From Vanessa cardui (lineage: Eukaryota; Arthropoda; Insecta; Lepidoptera; Nymphalidae): a DNA stretch of 64,000 nt. Below the pieces are notes generated by a model. It was given only the letters and a program-made list of their open reading frames with translations. It was not told the DNA's origin and did no database searches. The first letter of the stretch is position 1. The number at the start of each line of letters is the position of its first letter. Location: positions 13,119,318 to 13,183,317 of the forward strand of contig NC_061131.1 in assembly GCF_905220365.1 (NCBI RefSeq), given 5' to 3'. The position numbers and the translations under genes are program-made. Positions 45,701 to 56,808 of the stretch are shown here, piece by piece.

Positions 45701-46675
45701 GGTTATCCATGTAAATAATAATAATTATACATTTATTTCATAGCAATTATTTTCATTATAAATAATGAGAGTATTTTTTTTAAGAATACAATGCCTGTGC
45801 CAGAAATGAAACATGTTCTAAAGCCTCAAAATAAATAGTTATTTTTCTCTTACTGTAATCCATACTATTACAAAAATAAATAAAGATCTTCTTAAGCAAA
45901 CAATTGCATATTCATTTGTTACATATATATTTACAGTTAATGATTGTATAGTACTCCATTTGATGACACTAACGAAACTTGAACACAACTGTAAGGGTGT
46001 TATAATAGCACTAGACGACAGCATTGATAACAATTAATCCTGTACCTTTCGTAATATATTTCCCATCGACATTCCACATTCAATAATTCTCATAAAACCT
46101 TACATGAGAATTCTGGGGAATACAACACAAAGACCATCAAAGCGATCGCCGTGAATTCAATAATTCTTGGTAATACATGTGGGAATCGTGTGAGTTGTAA
46201 CATCGAGATCACCAATCAATCGTCGCTAACCATTGGTACCGATTACGAAGGAAACTTTACTTCTGGCTCACACTTCGAGCAGTTGGCACTAGGCTAATTA
46301 GTTATTAGGATAAATATCATTTCTTTACTTCTGGTTATTCAATAAATAGTTTAAATTAATGGAATATTATTTGCGCCTCTTGGGCTCGTTCATTACAATT
46401 TCCATGTAAATAATACTAATAATATATTTATTTCAAAACAATGTTTACATTATACACAATAAGAGTATTTTGTTTAAGAGTACAATGTCTATGCCAGATA
46501 GTAATTTTTCTGTGTCCATAACATTACAAAAATAATTTAAAATCTTCTTAAGTAAACAATTGCATATTTATTTGTTACAAATATATTTACAGTTAATTAT
46601 TTTTATGTACACCGTTTCACAACACTGTCAAAACGTGATCACCATACTATGAGGTTACATTAAAGTTTATCAACA
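45701..46675. other. AT-rich stretch with a diverged internal duplication
   Basis: Segments around 45700-45930 and 46405-46600 resemble each other in order: atgtaaataat-type start, ttatttca(t/a)a, gagtattttttttaag, ctgtgccaga, then cttcttaa(g)caaacaattg and catatatatttacagttaat. This is an old direct duplication about 700 bp apart, non-coding. Confidence 0.55.
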
Positions 46676-46895
46676 AAATAATGTAACGTTGTCTTAAATT
46701 TTCGCGATTACACATTGAAATAAAACTAGCTATAATGGATTTGAATCGCGTATAATAATTATTCGAGCACTTTACAGCGTTCGTGGTCACGGGTAGACCC
46801 GTGGTCCATTAAAAATCCGTCGAAATGTCGGGATGTTAAAAATAATTAATATACGCGATTCAAATCCGTTATAGCTAGTTTTATAACAAAATAAT
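46676..46895 (-). repeat. Pal-E copy, inverted orientation
   Basis: Here the single-copy tail (complement of gtcttaaattttcgcgatta) lies on the left, so the copy is on the minus strand. Arms of about 46 bp (from ataaaactagctataatgga) close around a loop with cgagcactttacagcgttcg, the complement of the conserved gctgtaaagtgctcg motif. Confidence 0.8.
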
Positions 46896-47123
46896 GGCTT
46901 TAAAACATGAAAAATATTCCAATAACAAAAAACTTTGTACTACTACCAATCTTTGCAAAACGGTGTGCACAGGTCACTTAAATCGACCTATCAGACAAAG
47001 ATATTTGAAAACAGAACGTAAGTGAAGTTAACCAAAAAATAAATAATCTAGTGTAGATTTGTTAATGACCTACTATGGGGCAAATAAATTTTGATGACGC
47101 CGTACACAGGTTGGTTATACTAA

Positions 47124-47435
47124 CTGAGCTGAGATGGCCCAGTGGTTAGAACGCGTGCATCTTAACCGATGATTGCGGGTTCAAACCCAGGCATTCACCA
47201 CTATATATATATGTGCTTAATTTTGTTTATAATTCATCTCGTGTTAGGCGGTGAAGGAATACATCGTGAGGAAACCTGCATGTGTCTAATTTCATCGAAA
47301 TTCTGCCACATGTGCATTCCATCAACCCGCATTGGAACAGCGTGGTAGAATATGTTCAAACCCTCTCCTTAATGAAAGAGGAGGTCTTATCTCAGCAGTG
47401 GGAAATGTACAGGCTGTTACTTTACTTTTCTTTAC
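47124..47435 (+). repeat. SINE-A, full length with target duplication
   Basis: Complete copy from gagctgagatggcccagtgg to a TTTAC-type tail (gttactttacttttctttac). It is flanked by the 8-bp direct repeat tatactaa at 47116-47123 and 47436-47443. Confidence 0.9.
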
Positions 47436-47443
47436 TATACTAA

Positions 47444-47740
47444 ATGTTGCCTGCGGCTTTGCTCGATTGGAAGTTGAATAAATTTACAGATTAACTTAAA
47501 ATATTACTTTAATTTAAAAATTCTTTAACACCACATTGATATATATTTCACGTATACGTATTTTAGATTTTTAATCCGTATGTCACAAATAAAGTTTCAT
47601 GTTTCTAACTTAAAAAACGACGAACTTCCATACAAACTTTCGGCCCTTATTTCACCCTCTTAGGGATATCCAAAATTCCTCCCTCAATTGGTGTAATTTC
47701 TATGACTTATAAAATTCGTAATATCTGTTAAATGAAATAA
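47444..47740 (-). repeat. Unclassified lepidopteran repeat
   Basis: It starts atgttgcctgcggctttgct and contains gaacttccatacaaactttc and cccttatttcaccctcttag, landmarks of a dispersed family in moths and butterflies. Its end resembles Helitron 3' ends, but CTAG is not present. Confidence 0.4.
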
Positions 47741-48034
47741 CTGATTTGAACAATTCAAAAAGCAATTTATGTGAATTGAAACAGTCTTAAAAACAATGTA
47801 AATTATTTAGAAAATAATTAAATCAGAAGTATTAATAACATGGTCTAATTTAGGTCGATATTTCTATTAAGTTTTACGACGTAAAAAGTAACATAATATA
47901 TATTTGTAAATATATTAATATATTTGTAACATAATAAGAGTTAGATGTCGTGATGTTTTTGTAGGATTGATATGTTGTTTCATAAAGAAGAACATACTTT
48001 TATTCTATCGTCAATAGTTTCTGCAGCGCAAACG

Positions 48035-48240
48035 ACGAAAGACGTTTTGCGGTACTTTTTAGGGTTTCGTAGTGTGTTAGGAACCCTTATACTTTCGTCA
48101 TGTCTATCCGTCTGTCTGTCCGTCTGTCTGTCTTGGCTCTTTCTCCGCCGTTTCTGCACTGATTGCCACGTGGTGGAGTCTGCAACATTGGTGGAGAGAT
48201 GTATACTGATAATCCAAAAAATGCTTTTAAAATTATCGAA
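48035..48240 (+). repeat. Unclassified lepidopteran repeat with (TCTG)n
   Basis: gttaggaacccttatacttt followed by gtctgtctgtccgtctgtct. The 138-codon frame across it is a repeat artefact. Confidence 0.4.
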
Positions 48241-48876
48241 AAATAATTATTTTTTATTTTTATTAATTTTTCATTTTTATTATACTAATATATATGTAGC
48301 TGTAGTCTGCATGTGTCATCTATATATATGCATACTACCGCTCGATTATCTCCCAGCGCTTGATTATAAAAACAAATTGATCACATGAAAATTCATTAGT
48401 ACTTACTCGTTTGACTTCGCAACAGTCTTTGCCCTCTCGGGTTTCATCAAATTAATTTGCATTAAAATCATAATAATGATTTACATACCAGTTTAATATT
48501 ATTATACTCTATAAAATAATTAAATTGAACTTATACAGTATGCCAGTAGCTCCAAGGGCTTATATGCGCCGCATAGTGATATGAAAGTCGCAGATTCACC
48601 TTGGACTTAATCATACCTATTTCTATCAAAAGCTTCGGAACTTAATAAGAAAAATAGATCAATATAATGCCTTAATAATAATTGTTGTTTATTAAAAAAA
48701 TATCATTTGACGCGACGGCTCATTGGATTAAACAGTAGGATTTCAACTAGATGATCATGGATTCAAAACCGAAAAACACCTTTGTTTCTTTTATATTTGT
48801 AATCGTTATCGATTAAGCTCTTTATGCCAATGCTTAAACTGATAGCTGATTAACCAGCTCTTATTCCAATTTGTGA
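48241..48876. other. AT-rich stretch, no gene seen
   Basis: Nothing recognised. Confidence 0.45.
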
Positions 48877-49069
48877 CTAGTAGACGCCCGTGAATTCGCT
48901 CGCGTTTTTGGGTTGTTCGTTGTCATGTGTCAGGCAGAAAAGTAGCCTATGTCTTTTCCTGGAGTTTAAGTTTGCTTTATACCAAATTTCATCAAATTCG
49001 GTTCAGCGATTTGATCGTGAAAGAGCGACAGATAGACAGTCACTTTCGTATCTATAATATTAATATAGA
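48877..49069 (-). mobile_element. nHel-D, complete copy
   Basis: 193 bp on the minus strand. The 5' end is tctatattaatattatagat at 49069, preceded by host A. The 3' end is cacgggcgtctaCTAG at 48877, followed by host T. The sub-terminal acgcgagcgaattcacg has the same hairpin plan as the 6.4-kb Helitron's 3' end. There is no coding capacity. It is the reference copy for the family in this window. Confidence 0.88.
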
Positions 49070-50017
49070 TTACTGCAGTTTTTAGGAAAAAAATACACAG
49101 CAAACTATTCCAGCTTGCATTGCTGATGGATTGGTTCCCCCCAAAATAAGGGTGGTTGAGGCGCCTACGTCCTCAATTGATGGATGAGATTCTGATGGTT
49201 ACAACACCCACGCGATAAATTCGAGTGCTTTTATTTTAATTTGCTTGAACGAAGATAAATCATTAAAATAATCTACATGCTAAGTTAAAGGCTTTTTTAT
49301 CGTAAAAAAGTTTTACAACATATATATTATATTTATATGTACTATAGATTTTATTTACAATTTTAAATTTTAGTGTATAGATTTATTTTAGGACTAGCTA
49401 CATCGCAAAATTTAAAAATAAAAGAAACTTATAATAAAACGAATATCCTTGACAGGATGTGTTGAAGTTTGAAAATTTACAAAATCAACCTTTACTTCTC
49501 GAATTTACTTAAATTCATTTAAAAATAATAATCATTTTTATATATTCAATATTATATTTATATTAATACAAATTGAATAAACTACCATTACTGAATAATA
49601 TAATTATATGTACATGACTAAATTTATTTATAAAAAAAAAAACTCTTTATTAAAATCAACGAATTTAATACAACGAGTACATACTGTTGAACTAATACAT
49701 TAATGTATATGTAAGGTCGAAACGTGTATCTTATGTGTACGGTATATAAGAACTCCTTGATGGAAACTTACCTAGTAAACAATGTGTCTCTCGATTAATT
49801 TTCAAAACCAGTTATTAAAACTGTTATTATGAAAGGATACAGTACTATTGCATCATGTGTAATCAACATTTTAATATTGAATAAAAAACCTATTACCTTT
49901 ATAATGGTGTTTGTAATTATAATAGAGCCCTTGAAATTGTTTGTTTCGACAATACTATGTAAATATATTTAAATACGATTGAGTGATTCACTAAATATAC
50001 TAAGAGCGAAAAACATA
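49070..50017. other. AT-rich stretch, no gene seen
   Basis: No coding frame or recognised repeat. Confidence 0.45.
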
Positions 50018-50245
50018 TCAATACATAGTATAAAACAAAGTCGCTCCTCGCTGTAAGTTTGTCCCTGTGTATGCTGACATCCTTAAAACTACTCAACTGA
50101 TTTTGATGCGGTTTTTCTTAATAGATAGAGTAAACTAAGAAGAAGGTTTATATGTATAATATAGCAGAAAAACACTGATATTTTTAGATGTTTCTAATGT
50201 TATATCGTATATAAACATATTTTTTTCACTTACAATGCAAACGCT
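50018..50245 (+). mobile_element. nHel-C copy without 3' end
   Basis: 5' TC (tcaatacatagtataaaaca) preceded by A. The body is intact to about 50245 (ttacaatgcaaacgctactg). The terminal hairpin and CTAG are missing. Confidence 0.7.
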
Positions 50246-50273
50246 ACTGTATAATTGTAGACATTAATAAGGA

Positions 50274-50300
50274 TGTTACAGTAGGAGTGACCTACTGTAA
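50274..50300. repeat. 11-bp palindrome
   Basis: gttacagtagg pairs with cctactgtaac around agtga. Confidence 0.7.
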
Positions 50301-51557
50301 CAGCCACATAATATAACACAACATCTTAGTTGTAAAGTCAATGGTCATAGGTAATATAAGATTAGCTAATATTTCTTAAAGCGCCAATGAATACAGGCGG
50401 CGGTGACCAGTAATCATCGTATGGCCCAATTGTTAATATTTATATCAAAAGATAATATACTTTCTTCCTTCACACTGATACCAACATTTTGCATTGTAGC
50501 ATCATGCCTGCTTTGAAAGAGACATCTCTTCCAAGATCGCAAATCAGACTCTACCTTTATCGTATGCTATTAATCTTTGATTTTACATGGATATTCACCA
50601 TTAATCTAGTAAGTTGCCCGACTATTATGATCAGATTTATACGTGAGTCAGAGTAAAATGTACTTCCTCAGTCACAATCATTAACACCTTTAGTACAGTT
50701 TATTCCACTCCTTAAATATGCATGGAAGTTGAATCATGGAACGTCAATACAATTATGTGAACCAAAGTAAAACATAGGAAACCAAAAAATCAACTCGTCC
50801 CTGCTTTTCGTGGAACATGGCCTCCTTTGCGTTAACACTGCATTCGCATCCCGCAAAACCTTTGAAGTGTATACATACCGACTCGAAATGGAGAACAAGA
50901 CGCGATCATGCGTGAAACACGAGAACAGCGTGAAAACTATTTTCATTCAAGTTCGCTGTCACTTCAGTTCAGCGCGTGCCAGCAAGACAAATACGAACTG
51001 CCTTATGGAAGTTCTTTAACGGCTTTCAGTTCAATGCAACTTTTTTCTGTCATAATTAATTTGAAATTCGAACAAAGAATAAAACAAAATTGTTTAAGTA
51101 ATGACACAAAATTTATAAGTTACAGGATGTACAAATAAACCAAGTCACGTGTTAGAGGGGTGTCTAAAGATGATCAATCTTTAAACTATTGAAATGTTGT
51201 TAGCGATTGAAGATCATCGGAGCATTGTTTGTACTCTTACGCTCAATATGTTTAAGTGGAGTACTTACCTACGTTAAATTATTAACACTTTTAAAACATA
51301 TTTGTACTTTGATAAAAAATGATATCAAAATGTGGCGGGACCTTTTACGCTTGTTTTTAACCTTCTAATAGATTTAGCATGTTGTGAACACAGTTCAAAG
51401 ATAAAGAATTGAATTTGTATTATTACTTTGTTCTATTATAATTTATGTTATTTTATTTTTACTTATTAAATAGTAAAACTGTTAACTGTTTTGGATAATT
51501 GTAATGTAGAACGAAATAATATTTATAGTATAATTTATTTGGTGGTAAGGCTTTGTT
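50301..51557. other. Unassigned stretch with a GC-richer block at 50780-51020
   Basis: The block holds overlapping frames of 69-76 codons on both strands, none with motifs. It contains an initiator-like ttcagttc pair near 50968, so it could be a promoter or first exon of something outside view, but nothing ties it to a gene. Confidence 0.3.
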
Positions 51558-51745
51558 GAGTCGAGATGGCCCAGTAGTTAGAACGCGTGCATTTTAACCG
51601 ATGATTGCGGGTTCAAACCCTGGCATGCACCGCTGATTCATGTGCTTAATTTGTCTTTATAATTTATCTCGTACTCAGCGGTGAAGGAAAACATCGTGAG
51701 GAAACCTGCATATGACAAATTTTACAGAAATTCTGCATTCTGTTC
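51558..51745 (+). repeat. SINE-A 5' half
   Basis: Well-preserved head (gagatggcccagtagttaga; gcgggttcaaaccc) and body up to acagaaattctg. Then comes a junction to sequence in the opposite orientation (tgttccaatgcgggttgg). Confidence 0.85.
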
Positions 51746-51762
51746 TGTTCCAATGCGGGTTG

Positions 51763-51875
51763 GAAAGGCGTGTGAGTCTGTATAACTACAAACACAAGGG
51801 ATATATCCATCATAGGGATAGCCGTTGTCTTTGTGCGGTAATCATGACTTACCAATTACCATCAGATGGTGATTG
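51763..51875 (-). repeat. Repeat-B-related fragment joined to the SINE
   Basis: The complement carries ccctatgatggatatatccc and tgtttgtagttatacagact, which align with the gtgcctgtagttacactggc region of Repeat-B. The flank at 51747-51765 is an inverted bit of SINE-A. Confidence 0.5.
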
Positions 51876-52021
51876 GTGATGGTGATGGCAATTATCATTT
51901 GATAATCCACCAACGGATATCATAAAATAAATTAACATTGTAAGTAAATTATAATCTGTCGCGCGAGATTGTAAACTGTTAGACTAACGTTGATTCAAGT
52001 ACACAGAACACATAATATAAT

Positions 52022-52145
52022 ATGTCCCTTACACCTGTGGTTATACTGGCTCACTCATCATTCAAACTGAAACACAACAATGCTCAGTATTGATGGGTAT
52101 CCTACCCAATCTTGCACAAGCTACCACCAAGTAAATATAAAAAAA
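52022..52145 (+). repeat. 5'-truncated Repeat-B
   Basis: gtggttatactggctcactc, then cttgcacaagctaccaccaa, ending in poly-A (52139-52148). The poly-A end suggests retrotransposition. Confidence 0.7.
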
Positions 52146-52181
52146 AAACATCATTAGACCTTTTTTTGAACAATAATTCAT

Positions 52182-52447
52182 ACAACAACAACAACAGCCT
52201 GTAAATTCCCACAGCTGGGCTAAAGGCCTCCTCTCCATTAGAGAAGGTTTGGAACATATTCCACCACGCTGTTCCAATGCGGGTTGGTGGAATACACATG
52301 TGGCAGAATTTCTATGAAATTAGTCACATGCAAGTATCCTCGATGCAAAGACAAATTAAGCACATGAATCAGCGGTGCTTGCCTGGGTTTGAACCCGCAA
52401 TCATCGGTTAAGATGCACGTGTTCTAACCACTGGGCCATCTCGACTC
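52182..52447 (-). repeat. SINE-A copy with (TTG)n tail
   Basis: Nearly complete, with a deletion of about 30 bp around 52340 compared with full-length copies. Its head ends ccatctcgactc. Confidence 0.9.
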
Positions 52448-53004
52448 TCATAATTGCATATAAAAACCTGAATAAAGTGTATCATAATGTTGTATCAACA
52501 CGAACATTAAAATTGACTATCATTACTTTAATCTTTACGTTAAATGATTATAATTTATGAATACAATCGTAAACTTAATTAATTCGTGTTAAATACCCAA
52601 ACGGATGAATTCCGTAATTAGTTTATTTAAACATATAAATACATATATTTCACGGATAACATATAGCTACTAATTAAAATGTTTATTTTATGTACAGTGA
52701 TATAAAAGTATTCGTTGTGAAAGCAATTAAGTTATGTATTGACATCTGAGTGTGGTATATTTGTCTGAACTTTGCCATGTTGCATAACTCGATTATAATT
52801 ATATGTATGTACAGTCCGTCTCAGATATAAGATATACAAAAAGAAATAAGTTGGTGGACCCTCGTTTGATATGAAAATGCTGTCGCTATGTATTGTGTAT
52901 TAAATAACGGATGTAATGAAATAAATTAACAATCTTTGAGAATGTATAAATGATACGAAAAAAAAAATGTCCAAAAGTCTTGTGAAAAAGTGCCTTTAAC
53001 CAAT
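52448..53004. other. AT-rich stretch, no gene seen
   Basis: Nothing recognised. Confidence 0.45.
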
Positions 53005-53145
53005 TTTATTTTTGGGTCGGCAAAACATGTCTTCTTCTTCCATACTTCTATGTCTAACATCATCTCATCAGTAACATTCTTCCCAGTCATATCGTCTTTC
53101 ATACAATCCATCCATCGTTTCTTTAGTCGTCCCCTACCTCGTTAT
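53005..53145 (-). pseudogene. LINE-K C-terminal remnant
   Basis: The complement translates as RGRLKKRWMDCMKDDM then TDEMMLDIEVWKKKTCFAD. It is the same peptide type as at 45508, better preserved. The rest of the LINE is absent. Confidence 0.65.
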
Positions 53146-53482
53146 ACATACCATGACAGCCGGTTTCCACACAGCTTTTCGGATACCGGTGCGAATTTCA
53201 AACTTCCAAACATTAAATAATATTATGTGAAATAATATTTAATAGAAAGAGACATACAAAGAAAAAGAGAAGAAAATATCGTATGGAAGGGGAATGAGGC
53301 TTTTTCCTTGATTGTCGATTTCAGCCAGATCACATTACAGTAAGCCGATTAAAAATGATATATAACCAAAACAAAGTAACATTATCGTCTGCAATTTCAA
53401 CAACCTGTGGCGGTGAAAGCATGATTTAATAACCATTTATCTGTACCCTTCAAACTGTGCATGCAAAACTTTTTGACAGTAG

Positions 53483-53512
53483 ATTGATTGATTGATCGAT
53501 TGATCGATCACT
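53483..53512. repeat. (GATT)n / (GATC) microsatellite
   Basis: tagattgattgattgatcga followed by ttgatcgatc. Confidence 0.9.
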
Positions 53513-53681
53513 TTCTCTCTTACAATGTCAGTTATGATATCTCGCAGTCATTAGTCTAACTTTCATTAGATTGTTATTCACTGACAAATGAGTTCGTATC
53601 ACTTGTGGAATGTTGACAGCCGAATTAATATAATACGCCATTTTGATACTTTGATAATATGACTTTCTTGAATACTATAAT

Positions 53682-53934
53682 AACAAAAACAGCCTGTAAA
53701 TTTTTCACTGCTGGGTTAAGGCCTCCCCTTTAGGAGAAGGTTTGGAACATATTCCACCACGCTGTTCTAATGCAGGTAGGTCGAATACACATGTAGCAGA
53801 ATTTATATCAAATGAGACACATGCAGGTTTCGTCACGATGTTTCCTTCACCACCGAGGTCGAGATGAATTTGAACCTGTTATCATCAGTAAAGATTTGTG
53901 ATTGTGTTGTAACCAATGGGCCATCTCGGCTTCC
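53682..53934 (-). repeat. SINE-A copy, diverged
   Basis: From aacaaaaacagcctgtaaat to the head ccatctcggcttcc. A deletion removes the stretch before the B-box. Confidence 0.85.
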
Positions 53935-55178
53935 CGATTTCTTGAATAAGTCATTGTTTATGGCTCAGCTAGTGTATGATTTGCGGTAATGTTATTCTAG
54001 TCTGAATCCCGTCTATTATATTTTGTTTCGAATATTTTTTAAAAATATTATTCATAAATCAATCATACACAGGAATGGAGTACATTCGCTTTACATATTG
54101 ACCTGACATATATTTATATCTTTTTTGACGTGTATTCTATAACGAAATTGATATGTTGTTTTCATACAAAAATTAATACACACATACATACAATCGAACA
54201 GTTATTTGATCATATTTTTCTGAAGCTGACTGTACTTGATAAATATTTCTATAGAATTTCCGTCATCAAACCAGCTGATCTTCAAGATCAATGACATGTA
54301 ATCACGTTTTCAATGCCAATGTGTGGTATTGTTAATTATTTATACGGAGTATCTAGTTACATAATCGCTTACGCAATTTTATTAATACTTTCATCTTGCT
54401 AGTGAGCACATTAATTTTCCACTTTACGAAGTCTTTGAACTACTATTTTAAGTTTGAATATTCTATATGATACATTAACAAGTTCATTTGTGTATTAAAA
54501 TATACTTATCTTAAGTTTTATCTTTATGCATTTTATTGTGTCAGTAAGTCAGTTTTTTTTTCTTTTATATTATTGTAAAATACTATCTATGAATTAGTTC
54601 ATACAATTATTACAGCTTGATAGTATAACTTTAATTATAATTATCAATTCTTGTTAATTTCTTAACCTTCTTGCTCTTATATTACAAATAATAATTATTA
54701 CATATTCCGAAGTGTTTTCATAAATTTGTTCTTACCTTCAAGCCGATTACAAAATAATCCAGTTTAGAACATAATAATCTTGACATAGGAAATTTGACTG
54801 AGGCCTCAACTATTTTATATGTAAGTCTTATCATGAGCACTAATGTAATGTAACTTATTTTGGCTACAGTGTTTAGTTTTAAGGGAGATTTAACTGCACG
54901 TGATATAGCATCACTAAACACAAGTATGTATTCAGATTTACTCTTTCCAAACCTTCACCTTCATAATCTAATGTAATATCAATCGACTACATAGCTCATC
55001 ATCACCAAATCAACATGCCTTCCGTGGCGTGGTGTAACACTCCTAGATATCTGAGCTACTATGTTTTAAATATAAAAAACCAAGTTCTCGTGATCGACGA
55101 AATTATAGGTACAGGGACGTAACATCTCAATCTCTAAAGCTAAAGGCATTGGCGTAATATGTTAAGAGGTATTTGATA
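53935..55178. other. AT-rich stretch, no gene seen
   Basis: 1.2 kb without a credible frame (best 67 codons, minus, 54718-54921) or recognised repeat. Confidence 0.45.
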
Positions 55179-55242
55179 TCGAACCGGTGGTAGTCTATAT
55201 AGTCTTTTACATTGGATAAAGATCTTTGACTTTGACTTCGCA
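55179..55242 (-). repeat. Repeat-H tail fragment
   Basis: cgaaccggtggtagtctata then cattggataaagatctttga and ctttgacttc: the opposite orientation of the ctaccaccggttcg block at 26556. Confidence 0.5.
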
Positions 55243-56467
55243 TGAAATCCCAGTAAGCTTTGGCAAATAGAAGGTCCCAAATGGTTCAGAAATATTTATC
55301 CATTTTTGAAAACTTAAAAGCCATATTCCATATAGATTTTTAGATTATATGTATATTATTGTGAAGATGGTCCATGTTTACTAGCATTAATGCTAAAATA
55401 TCTGTGTCGCATAGTTTTATTCAGGTCATTTGATAGGTCGGTTACATCTTCGTCCATTTCATTTGGATTTCTTTCGTTTCGTTCACGTAATAATTCTTAA
55501 ACGCACGCTCTTAGCAGTATTTTCCTCGCCTATCAAGGAGTTATGCAATTCAAAAATGTCATTGTACATATTTATTCTCAAAGGTTTACTCAAAAACATA
55601 TCCAAATTTCAACTACACAGGAGAAAGTTTATTATACCTCATCAACTGTCCTCTTTCAATTTACCTGTCACATCGCAACAAGTTTTTTACTCAATCTATT
55701 TGAATGTATTTAAATGAAGGAGATGATGGACCTGTTAGGTCATGAGTATTGACCTTAGCACGGTTTAAATCATAAATGTTAAAATTTTTAACCTCACAGA
55801 AAGACCGTCACTCGGAGGGATCCCTAGCTCTCCAGGTATAAGGAATGCAAATTAGCACTGACCATTAAGTGGCAAATATGCTCTGACTACCTTCGCTATC
55901 AACACATCCATAACCGGGTCAATAACATTTGAATATGATTACAAACATATTTACAATAAGCTCCTTAATTGATCTACTAGTTTTCTGCTAAATCGCATTT
56001 TAAAAACTCACAACCAATTTGTTTGACTATAAAATATTCATATTTATTGATAACAAAACAGAAAAATCCAAATCAGCTCTTCAATTAAAATTACACACAA
56101 AGCAAAATATTTTCAAATCATTATATTTTTAATTCAAAGGAACTTTGTATGTATTTCTTAGTGACATATTTCAATATAATTAACAATAACAATTCGATAA
56201 AGCTTTAGTTTTCAACCTTTAGGTAACTATTCAGTTGGAAAACGAAAATAATTTTACAAGACTGGATGCCCAATTATATTTGGAACGATTTCATTTTATT
56301 TTTAATTAATATTAATCATTATATAACGACAATGCACTACCAACTTTTGGTATTAACACCTAATCACTATATTTTCTCTGAATGAAAATAAAATAAATAT
56401 ATAATAGAAGTTTATTTGCGAATATTGTTTTGGAATTATATAAATTGAAAAAAAAGATGTACAAAAA
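55243..56467. other. AT-rich stretch, no gene seen
   Basis: A 95-codon plus frame at 55430-55717 is hydrophobic and basic without a motif and is probably chance. The last bases are A-rich and adjoin the LTR element. Confidence 0.4.
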
Positions 56468-56620
56468 TGAATAAAACACCACTCGTTTCCAAGACAAAGA
56501 CAGTTTATTAATTTGTATTTTCCAGTGTTATATATTTTCCTTTGACAAAGGATATCGCGATTTAGAAAATCAAAGTTTTTGAACAGCGACATCTATTGAT
56601 ACATGTTTAAAAATTATACA
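56468..56620 (-). repeat. 3' LTR
   Basis: 153 bp, TG...CA on the plus strand. On the coding strand it holds a TATA-like tatataac and an AATAAA signal (ttaataaactg) about 30 nt later, as expected for an LTR promoter and polyadenylation site. It differs from the 5' LTR only in the A-run near its edge (tgaataaaac versus tgaaaaaac). The 79-codon frame over it is an artefact. Confidence 0.9.
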
Positions 56621-56634
56621 TTCCGCCCACCACG
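56621..56634 (-). other. Polypurine tract
   Basis: On the coding strand ggtgggcggaa directly precedes the 3' LTR start TGTATAAT. This is the expected place and composition for plus-strand priming. Confidence 0.75.
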
Positions 56635-56808
56635 GACAGAATGTCCATTGCTCTCACCCACCTTGATCAACTTTTTATTCGAAAAAATTGACTGTATAAG
56701 ATATAATCGTATTTTTTTTCAAGATGGTTAAGAACAAAAACTTAAAAATCTTAACCCAAATTATGGTACTAAAACAAAACAACAATTATTTATAACAAAT
56801 AAATAATC

